Of a stretch of DNA of 8,605 nt, positions 1 to 6,256 are shown piece after piece. The translations under genes were made by a program, and so were the position numbers. Source of the stretch: an uncultured bacterium (GTDB taxonomy: Bacteria > Hydrogenedentota > Hydrogenedentia > Hydrogenedentales > JAEUWI01). The notes under the pieces were generated by a model. It was not told where the DNA came from and made no database searches. It saw nothing but the letters and a program-made list of their open reading frames with translations. Where the stretch lies: positions 1 through 8,605 of the forward strand of contig CALAXS010000153.1 of NCBI GenBank assembly GCA_937895305.1, read 5' to 3'. How positions within the stretch are numbered: the stretch's first letter is position 1; every line of letters starts with the position of its first letter.

Positions 1-2059
1 TGGTGGTCCATTCGTCAATGATTTTGTTATACCGCTCACCTTCCGTGATGAGACCATTCTGGTACATTTCGTCAATACGCATAACCACTTCTTGTGCCGC
101 TTCCACCATTGCTTCTTTTTCAGGTGGAATCACCATATCTACCATGGCCACGGATACACCAGACATGGTGGCATATTTGAACCCGCAACGTTTAAGCATA
201 TCAAGCATGGCTACAGTCTTGTTGTGACCGTGGGAAGCGTAACAGGCGGCAATAATGTCGCCAATGCTGCCTTGGTCCTGCTCCATATTGACGTCATTAA
301 CCGTGATTTCATCGAGGAGTTCTTCGGCAAACAGCACACGCCCTACGGTGGTATCGACAATGACACCATCGACACATACCTTGATGCGGGCATGAATAGC
401 AACTTCTTTATGGGAGAAGGCCATGACCACAGCTTCGGCATCGGGATAGACTTTACCGGGATTGAGCAGCACGCCGTTGGGACCGGTCCATTCCTTCTTC
501 CACTCCCCTTTAACGCCGAGGCGTTCACGGGTCATCCAGGCGATACCCAGCACGATGTCCTGGCTGGGTGTCACAATGGGGCTACCATCGGATGGGGAGA
601 AAATGTTGGACGTAGACATCATGAGCAGGTGCGCTTCAAGTTGCGCAGCGGGCATGAGGGGTACGTGTACGGCCATCTGGTCACCATCGAAGTCAGCGTT
701 GAATGCGCGACACACCAGAGGGTGCACGCGAATCGCTTTACCTTCGATAAGAACAGGCTGGAATGCCTGGATGCCGAGACGGTGAAGGGTAGGTGCACGG
801 TTGAGCATGACAGGGTGATCTTTGATCACGTCTTCGAGAATATCCCACACTTCAGTACGGCCCTGGGCGATAATGCGCTTAGCGGCCTTAATCGTGGTAG
901 CGATACCACGTTCTTTGAGCTGGTGGATGATAAAGGGTTCGAAGAGTTCGAGCACCATGCGCTTGGGAAGACCGCACTGGTGAAGCTTGAGTTCGGGACC
1001 CACTACGATAACAGAACGACCGGAGTAGTCCACACGTTTACCGAGGAGGTTCTGGCGGAAGCGACCCTGCTTACCCTTGAGCATGTCGCTGAGGGATTTA
1101 AGGGGGCGGTTGCCGGCACCGAGTACCGTACGACCGTGACGACCGTTATCGAACAGGGCATCGACGGCTTCCTGGAGCATGCGCTTTTCGTTGCGCAGAA
1201 TCACTTCGGGCGCACGCAGTTCGAGGAGGCGCTTCAGGCGGTTATTACGGTTAATCACACGACGGTAAAGATCGTTCAAATCGGAGGTAGCGTAGCGGCC
1301 ACCTTCGAGGGGAACGAGGGGTCGGAGATCGGGGGGCAGCACAGGCACAATATCAAGTACCATCCATGCGCAGTTGTTGCCCGACTTGCGAAGGGCTTCA
1401 ACGACTTTCAGGCGTTTGATCGCTTTTGCCCGGCCCTGCTGAGAGGTCACGGTAGCGAATTGTGCGTGTAATTCCTGACTCAGTGCTTCCAGGTCGATTT
1501 CTTCAAGGAGGATCTTCACGGCTTCAGCGCCCATCTTGGCCACGAAACGATCTGAACCATATTCGGTTTTAGCGTCCTGGTATTCGTCTTCGTTCAGGGT
1601 CTGGATCTTTTTGAGTTCCGTATCACCCGGATCGATAACGATATAATTTTCGAAGTAGATCACCCGTTCGAGTGAGCGAATGGACAGATCCAGCAGATTG
1701 CCAATGCAACTCGGGGTGGTCTTGAAAAACCAGATGTGGGTCACGGGCACGGCGAGCTTGATGCAGCCCATACGTTCGCGACGCACTTTGGATTCGGTGA
1801 TTTCTACACCGCAGCGGTCACAGGTGATGCCGCGATGTTTAACTTTTTTATATTTACCGCAGCCGCATTCCCAGTCTTTGACAGGGCCAAAGATGCGTTC
1901 GCAGAACAATCCATCTTTTTCCGGCTTGAAAGTACGGTAGTTGATGGTTTCCGGCTTTTTAACTTCGCCGAAGGACCATTTGCCGATTTCCTCGGGAGAG
2001 GCAATGCGAATGGTCAGTGCGTCGAAACGTTCGCCCGTGGTGGGTAGATACTTGGCCAT
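1..2059 (-). CDS. rpoC: RNA polymerase subunit beta' (RpoC), N-terminal part, cut by window edge
   Basis: Catalytic beta' subunit of DNA-dependent RNA polymerase; with beta it forms the active-centre cleft. The frame is open from ATG (2059-2057) to base 1, giving 686 residues; the rest lies beyond the window. Seen in order: the N-terminal zinc ribbon with C65, C67, C80 and C83; the clamp and a charged stretch at about 140-230; the switch/rudder region with KGKQGRFRQNLLGKRVDYSG at about 328-347; and the absolutely conserved catalytic NADFDGDQ at 454-461, whose D456, D458 and D460 hold the active-site magnesium. The visible end (SGVSV, then IPPEKEAMV, GLITEGERYNK) matches the secondary-channel/funnel region before the bridge helix. 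The start is fixed by GGAGG 11 nt upstream and by lying 3 nt after the rpoB stop. Odd features are C99 where the family usually has His, C118 in place of the usual Arg of PSRIG, and C230 in place of the usual Pro-Glu context. Identity is certain; only the C-terminal part is unseen. Confidence 0.98.
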   Translation of the reverse strand, partial: MAKYLPTTGERFDALTIRIASPEEIGKWSFGEVKKPETINYRTFKPEKDGLFCERIFGPVKDWECGCGKYKKVKHRGITCDRCGVEITESKVRRERMGCIKLAVPVTHIWFFKTTPSCIGNLLDLSIRSLERVIYFENYIVIDPGDTELKKIQTLNEDEYQDAKTEYGSDRFVAKMGAEAVKILLEEIDLEALSQELHAQFATVTSQQGRAKAIKRLKVVEALRKSGNNCAWMVLDIVPVLPPDLRPLVPLEGGRYATSDLNDLYRRVINRNNRLKRLLELRAPEVILRNEKRMLQEAVDALFDNGRHGRTVLGAGNRPLKSLSDMLKGKQGRFRQNLLGKRVDYSGRSVIVVGPELKLHQCGLPKRMVLELFEPFIIHQLKERGIATTIKAAKRIIAQGRTEVWDILEDVIKDHPVMLNRAPTLHRLGIQAFQPVLIEGKAIRVHPLVCRAFNADFDGDQMAVHVPLMPAAQLEAHLLMMSTSNIFSPSDGSPIVTPSQDIVLGIAWMTRERLGVKGEWKKEWTGPNGVLLNPGKVYPDAEAVVMAFSHKEVAIHARIKVCVDGVIVDTTVGRVLFAEELLDEITVNDVNMEQDQGSIGDIIAACYASHGHNKTVAMLDMLKRCGFKYATMSGVSVAMVDMVIPPEKEAMVEAAQEVVMRIDEMYQNGLITEGERYNKIIDEWTT

Positions 2060-2062
2060 GGG

Positions 2063-5000
2063 TTATTCTTCCTCCGCTTGTTCTGTGTCGTCTTCTTCGA
2101 GTTCAGCTGCACCTTCGAGCTTCACGAGCTTGATTACGTCGAGGCAGAGTGCCTGCATTTCGCGTACAAGTACGTTGAAGGATTCGGGGGTGCCGGGATC
2201 GACTTCGCGCTCACCTTTTACGATGGCTTCATAGGCTTTGGTACGGCCCTGAATGTCATCCGACTTGATGGTCAGCAGTTCCTGCAGGGTATAGGCTGCG
2301 CCGTAGGCCTGCAGGGCCCACACTTCCATTTCACCGAAACGCTGGCCACCGAACTGGGCTTTACCGCCCAGGGGTTGCTGCGTAACCAGTGAATACGGCC
2401 CGATAGCACGGGCGTGAATCTTGTCGTCTACCAAGTGGTTGAGCTTTAGAATGTAGATGATGCCAACGCAGGTGTCGTGGTGCATTTCTTCACCCGTACG
2501 ACCATCACGCAGACGAATCTTGCCGGAGTCCGGCAGACCAGCCTTTCGCATCATTTCGAAGATTTGCTCTTCCTTCGCACCGTTGAATACGGGTGTGGCA
2601 ATTTTTATACCGAGGGTACGGCAGGCCCAACCGAGGTGGGTTTCAAGAATCTGCCCCACGTTCATACGGGAAGGCACCCCGAGGGGGTTGAGAATAATCT
2701 GAAGCGGTGTACCGTCGGGCAGGAAGGGCATATCTTCCACGGGAACGATACGGGATACAACCCCTTTGTTACCGTGACGACCTGCCATCTTGTCCCCGAC
2801 AGACATACGACGCTTGATAGCAACGAAGACCTTGACGAGCTTAATCACGCCGGGGGGGAGTTCGTCACCTTTACGCATACGTTCAATCTGGCTGTCCCGG
2901 AAAGCAATAAGCTTTGCTTCTTCCATGGCGGCCATGTTGACGAGGCGGGTAAAGCCTTGTTGTACTTTTTTGTCTTCTACACGAAGGCGGGCAAGAACAC
3001 TATAGTCGGCCTTGTCGAGGTGGGCTACGCGAATGCGTTTCCCTTTTTCGAGGGCCAGCTCTTCGGTCTTGTGGTCATACACATCTTCAAGAATTTTCAG
3101 GCCGATGATTTCATCACGGGTGATTGCCACAAACGTTTCGCGGATTTCGCGGATACGTTCGTCGTATTGGCGTTTCACCTTGTTGACTTCGGCAAGCAGT
3201 GCTTTCTTGGACTGGGCATCGCCGCCTTTGTCGCGACGGCTGCAGACTTTCACGTCTACAACCACGCCCGTGCCACCGGGGCGCATGGTGAGGGAGGCAT
3301 CGCGAACGTCTTCCGCTTTTTCGCCGAAGATAGCACGAAGCAGTTTCTCTTCCGGTGCAAGCTCGGTTTCGCCCTTGGGCGTTACCTTACCTACGAGGAT
3401 GTCGCCGGGACCCACTTTGGAGCCGGGGCAGATAATCCCGTTTTCGTCAAGGTTGCGCAAGGCTTCCTCACTGACATTGGGAATATCCTGTGTGATTTCT
3501 TCGGGGCCCAGCTTGGTGTCGCGGGCTTCCATTTCGAAGACATTAATATGGATAGAGGTGAAGACGTCATCCTTGAGCAGTTCTTCACTGAGGATGATGG
3601 CATCCTCAAAGTTGTATCCGTCCCAGGGCAGGAACCCGACCAGTACGTTACGGCCGAGGGCAAGTTCGCCTTTGTCGGTCGCCGGGCCGTCGGCCAGAAT
3701 ATCGCCTATTTCTACCTTGTCGCCTTTTACAACGATGGGGCACTGGTTAATGCAGGTGTTCTGGTTGGAACGAATGTATTTCTTCAGGGTGTAGACATCC
3801 TCTTCCGAGCGGAAGGGGTTGTCGTTTTTGCTTTTCTTGGTTTGGACGCGAATCACTTCACTGTCTGCGTATTCCACAACACCAGCGCGTTCGGCGCGAA
3901 CCACGGTACCGGCGTTACGTGCAGTTACATGCTCAAGACCGGTACCCACGTTGGGGGAGTCGGTCCGAAGCAGGGGCACTGCCTGACGTTGCATGTTCGA
4001 GCCCATGAGTGCGCGGTTGGCATCATCGTGCTCCAGGAAAGGAATCAACGCAGCAGCTACGGACACGAGCTGTTTCGTGGACACGTCCATATAATCCACC
4101 TGCTCAGGCTGGGCCTGGGGGAAGTCACCACGGTGACGGCAGAGGACGGTACGTCGTTCGAAACGGCCGCGATTGTCGAGGGGCGCGTTGGCCTGGGCAA
4201 CGATGTAGTTATCTTCATCGTATGCGGAGAGCATCTCGATTTCGGTTGACACTTTACCGCTGTTTACTTTCTTGTAGGGGGTTTCGAGGAAACCGAAGCG
4301 GTTGATGCGCGAGTAGGTTGCCAGCGAAGCCATGAGACCAATGTTGGGGCCTTCAGGGGTTTCGATGGGGCAGATACGACCATAGTGGGTGGGGTGAACG
4401 TCACGGACTTCGAAGCCGGCACGTTCACGACTGAGACCACCGGGCCCAAGTGCGCTGAGACGACGTTTGTGGGTCAACTCGGCAAGGGGGTTAATTTGGT
4501 CCATAAAGTGGGAAAGCTGACTACGTCCGAAGAAGTCTTTAATGACAGCGCTGACCGGCTTGGGATTCACGAGGGTCTGCGGCGTAAGTTCATCTTCGTC
4601 CTGATAGTTCATGCGTTCGCGCACGGTGCGTTCCATGCGGACCAGTCCGATGCGGACCTGGTTACTGAGGAGTTCGCCCACGGCGCGGACACGTCGGTTA
4701 CCGAGGTGGTCAATATCATCAAGCACCCCTTCACCTTTACGCAGCTTCACGAGGTATTGCAGGGTAGCAACTACGTCTTCCTTGGTCAGGGTCTTGGTTT
4801 CCTGATCGATGGAGAGGCCGAGCTTGCGGTTGATTTTATAGCGACCCACACTGGCAAAGTCATAGCGACTGGGGTCGAAAAAGAGACGCTGGAAGAAGGT
4901 GCGACAGGTCGAGTCCGTGGCGGGGTCGCCAGGACGAATGCGCGAGTAGATTTCGCGAAGCGCGTCTTCTTCGGTCTGGGTCTTGTCCTGCGAGAGGGTG

Positions 5001-5920
5001 GTCACGATAGTACTATCGTTGGACACATCCTCTGCGTTCAGGATCTTGATGGATTTGATGTTGGAAGCCATAAGCCGATCCAGGGTCACCTGGGTCAACT
5101 CGGTAGCAACGTCAGCTATAATCTCACCCGTATCGGGATCAATGACATCTTCAGCAATCCAGGAACCCACCACTTCTTCGGGGTCCAGGGGCTTGTTGTC
5201 TACCTTGACCTTGGTCCGGCCAAAGGCAAGCTCGGAAGTACGGTAGAAAAGTCCGAGGATTTCATCAGGCTCGGAATAACCGAAGGCCTTGAGGAAAGCC
5301 GTACCGATAAGCTTGGAACGACGGTCAACCGTTAACCAAAGGTAATCGTTTACGTCGTATTCGAATTCGAGCCATGCACCACGGTAAGGGATAATCCGTG
5401 CGGAAAGCAGGGGCTTGCCGTTCTGGTGGTACTTGCGTTCGAAGCTCACACCGGGGGATTTGTGCAGTTGACTCACGATGACACGCTCAGCACCATTAAT
5501 AATAAAGGTGCCTGTAGGTGTCATGGCAGGAAGTTCGCCGAGGAAAACTTCTTGCTCAAGCATCATCTTCTCACGTTTCTCGTTGCCCGTACCGATTTCC
5601 TCGTATTTCACGAGGCGCAGCAAGGCTTTAAGAGACGCGGCATAGGTCATGCCCCGTTCCTGACATTCCTGAATCGTGTACTTCGGCGGTGCGAAGGAGT
5701 AATTCACAAATTCCAGGCGGGTCAGTCCTTTGGGGGACTCAATGGGGAAGACTTCCAGGAAGACTTCCTGTAAACCATGGTTCACCCGTTCGTCTGGTGG
5801 AACGTCCCATTGGAGAAAATCTCCATAGGACTTGGTTTGGATCTCAATGAGATCGGGCAGTTCTTGGATGTCAGGTATGGAGCCCATAGATGGGCGCTCA
5901 AAACGCGGGGCTACAGCCAT
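2063..5920 (-). CDS. rpoB: RNA polymerase subunit beta (RpoB), complete
   Basis: The beta subunit of RNA polymerase, 1285 residues, within the family range (E. coli 1342, B. subtilis about 1190). Seen in order: the protrusion with SQLHKSPGVSFERKYH at 150-165; lobe and insert around 200-340; the rifampicin/fork-loop region FFGRSQLSHFMDQINP at 463-478 followed by THKRRLSALGPGG; THYGRICPIETPEGPNIG at 511-528; the conserved DGYNFEDAII at 767-776 (E772 and D773 match E. coli E813 and D814); the active-site lysines K1044 and K1052 in GDKMAGRHGNKG; the NPLGVPSRMNVGQ block at 1078-1090; and the C-terminal clamp segment GGKAQFGGQRFGEMEVWAL. The tail is very acidic (EEDDTEQAEEE). The ATG at 5920 has AAAGGAG 7 nt upstream; the internal Met12 lacks such a site in view and is less likely. 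The stop is 3 nt before rpoC, so the two are co-transcribed and probably translationally coupled. Position 471 is His where E. coli has Gln513, a rifampicin contact; see findings. Confidence 0.99.
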   Translation of the reverse strand: MAVAPRFERPSMGSIPDIQELPDLIEIQTKSYGDFLQWDVPPDERVNHGLQEVFLEVFPIESPKGLTRLEFVNYSFAPPKYTIQECQERGMTYAASLKALLRLVKYEEIGTGNEKREKMMLEQEVFLGELPAMTPTGTFIINGAERVIVSQLHKSPGVSFERKYHQNGKPLLSARIIPYRGAWLEFEYDVNDYLWLTVDRRSKLIGTAFLKAFGYSEPDEILGLFYRTSELAFGRTKVKVDNKPLDPEEVVGSWIAEDVIDPDTGEIIADVATELTQVTLDRLMASNIKSIKILNAEDVSNDSTIVTTLSQDKTQTEEDALREIYSRIRPGDPATDSTCRTFFQRLFFDPSRYDFASVGRYKINRKLGLSIDQETKTLTKEDVVATLQYLVKLRKGEGVLDDIDHLGNRRVRAVGELLSNQVRIGLVRMERTVRERMNYQDEDELTPQTLVNPKPVSAVIKDFFGRSQLSHFMDQINPLAELTHKRRLSALGPGGLSRERAGFEVRDVHPTHYGRICPIETPEGPNIGLMASLATYSRINRFGFLETPYKKVNSGKVSTEIEMLSAYDEDNYIVAQANAPLDNRGRFERRTVLCRHRGDFPQAQPEQVDYMDVSTKQLVSVAAALIPFLEHDDANRALMGSNMQRQAVPLLRTDSPNVGTGLEHVTARNAGTVVRAERAGVVEYADSEVIRVQTKKSKNDNPFRSEEDVYTLKKYIRSNQNTCINQCPIVVKGDKVEIGDILADGPATDKGELALGRNVLVGFLPWDGYNFEDAIILSEELLKDDVFTSIHINVFEMEARDTKLGPEEITQDIPNVSEEALRNLDENGIICPGSKVGPGDILVGKVTPKGETELAPEEKLLRAIFGEKAEDVRDASLTMRPGGTGVVVDVKVCSRRDKGGDAQSKKALLAEVNKVKRQYDERIREIRETFVAITRDEIIGLKILEDVYDHKTEELALEKGKRIRVAHLDKADYSVLARLRVEDKKVQQGFTRLVNMAAMEEAKLIAFRDSQIERMRKGDELPPGVIKLVKVFVAIKRRMSVGDKMAGRHGNKGVVSRIVPVEDMPFLPDGTPLQIILNPLGVPSRMNVGQILETHLGWACRTLGIKIATPVFNGAKEEQIFEMMRKAGLPDSGKIRLRDGRTGEEMHHDTCVGIIYILKLNHLVDDKIHARAIGPYSLVTQQPLGGKAQFGGQRFGEMEVWALQAYGAAYTLQELLTIKSDDIQGRTKAYEAIVKGEREVDPGTPESFNVLVREMQALCLDVIKLVKLEGAAELEEDDTEQAEEE
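2071..2075 (-). promoter_or_regulatory. Ribosome binding site of rpoC inside the end of rpoB
   Basis: Read on the minus strand, GGAGG(AAG) lies 11 nt before the rpoC ATG, within the codons for the acidic RpoB tail. It fixes the rpoC start and, with the 3-nt gap between the genes, suggests that ribosomes finishing rpoB help to start rpoC. Confidence 0.75.
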
Positions 5921-5927
5921 GCGGATA

Positions 5928-5934
5928 CTCCTTT
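5928..5934 (-). promoter_or_regulatory. Ribosome binding site of rpoB
   Basis: Minus-strand AAAGGAG sits 7 nt before the ATG at 5920. It is a strong match to the anti-Shine-Dalgarno sequence at ideal spacing, and it decides for this start over the internal Met12. Confidence 0.85.
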
Positions 5935-6042
5935 GGCTAAAGTTTGTGAGATCAACGGGTTAAAACCCCCTGCTCTAAATATGCCTGCCACATATCAGCA
6001 TAAGTCAAGACAGATCTCTCCCTGGGGACAGCGCAGCTAAGA

Positions 6043-6071
6043 AGAATAACACGCTCAGACAGTGATGTCAA
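6043..6071 (-). promoter_or_regulatory. Predicted sigma70-type promoter of rpoB-rpoC
   Basis: On the minus strand a perfect -35 TTGACA (6071-6066) is followed after exactly 17 nt by TATTCT (6048-6043; 4 of 6 to the -10 consensus). Transcription would start near 6036, giving a leader of about 115 nt before rpoB. A weaker second candidate, TTGACT at 6008-6003 with a CATATT hexamer after 19 nt, is closer to the gene and could be an additional start. The prediction rests on sequence only. Confidence 0.6.
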
Positions 6072-6132
6072 GCAAGTCTCATGCCCAGTGTTCAGCATCA
6101 CAATAGGAGGCGCCCAGGTGGGCCGGATTGGA

Positions 6133-6158
6133 GCAGGCTAAAATGGAGCGCAGCCTGC
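6133..6158. repeat. Perfect 7-bp inverted repeat between the divergent promoters
   Basis: GCAGGCT (6133-6139) and its exact reverse complement AGCCTGC (6152-6158) are separated by 12 nt. It lies between the two predicted promoters, upstream of both -35 boxes: about 60 nt from that of rpoB and about 38 nt from that of the lipoprotein gene. It could be an operator half-site pair or chance; a transcript hairpin would be possible only if transcription crossed this segment. Confidence 0.4.
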
Positions 6159-6196
6159 ATGCGGTGCTTGAAAGGTAACTGTTTACAATATCTTTT

Positions 6197-6225
6197 TTTA
6201 CAAAGATTCAATCCTGTGGTATTGT
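6197..6225 (+). promoter_or_regulatory. Predicted promoter of the lipoprotein/barrel operon
   Basis: TTTACA (6197-6202; 5 of 6 to the -35 consensus) is followed after 17 nt by TATTGT (6220-6225; 4 of 6), with TGG directly before it, an extended -10 TGn element. Predicted initiation near 6232 gives a short leader of about 25 nt before the ATG at 6257. It would make the upstream in-frame TTG at 6233 almost leaderless, which argues against that codon as the start. Confidence 0.55.
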
Positions 6226-6240
6226 ATGAGTATTGATACG

Positions 6241-6250
6241 AAGGACGGGG
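6241..6250 (+). promoter_or_regulatory. Ribosome binding site deciding the lipoprotein start
   Basis: AAGGA at 6241-6245 (extended by GGGG at 6247-6250) lies 6 to 11 nt before the ATG at 6257. It supports that ATG over the in-frame TTG at 6233, which lies upstream of this site and would add eight residues (LIRRTGCL) before a normal signal peptide. Confidence 0.65.
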
Positions 6251-6256
6251 TGTCTG

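Larger units (their letters stand above)
5921..6256. other. Divergent intergenic region between rpoB and the lipoprotein gene
   Basis: A 336-nt non-coding stretch separating rpoB (leftward) from the lipoprotein gene (rightward). It holds the two promoters listed separately, a transcribed rpoB leader of roughly 115 nt, a perfect 7-bp inverted repeat at 6133-6158, and short self-complementary runs GGGTTAAAACCC at 5957-5968 and GCCCAGGTGGGC at 6112-6123. None has a terminator-like T-tract in the right place. A T-run at 6193-6199 is not preceded by a stable hairpin and is part of the lipoprotein promoter. No tRNA or convincing protein gene was found. Confidence 0.8.

Noticed and set aside
92..1471. 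459-codon plus-strand open frame opposite rpoC
   Set aside because: It is antisense to unambiguous rpoC, its product has no recognisable family features, and strong codon bias on the coding strand explains the open frame.
1846..1852. A-run in rpoC (AAAAAAG on the coding strand) as a slippery frameshift site
   Set aside because: It lies in the intact zinc-ribbon segment KYKKVK with the frame continuing normally, and no downstream structure or alternative product is evident.
2477..4249. 590-codon plus-strand open frame opposite rpoB
   Set aside because: Antisense shadow of rpoB. The opposite strand encodes the conserved catalytic blocks of the beta subunit, and this frame has no convincing ribosome site or domain.
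4385..5335. 316-codon plus-strand open frame opposite rpoB
   Set aside because: Same explanation: a codon-bias shadow over the rifampicin and lobe regions of rpoB.
5746..5768. Tandem GGAAGACTTCC repeat in rpoB
   Set aside because: It encodes the EVFLEVF segment of a conserved RpoB region, so the protein sequence explains the repeat.
5957..5968. GGGTTAAAACCC as a terminator or attenuator before rpoB
   Set aside because: Only 5-bp arms with a 2-nt loop and no following T-tract in the rpoB direction, so too weak to call.
6233..6256. Upstream TTG start for the lipoprotein
   Set aside because: It lies before the ribosome site, almost at the predicted transcript start, and would add a second charged stretch before an already complete lipoprotein signal peptide.
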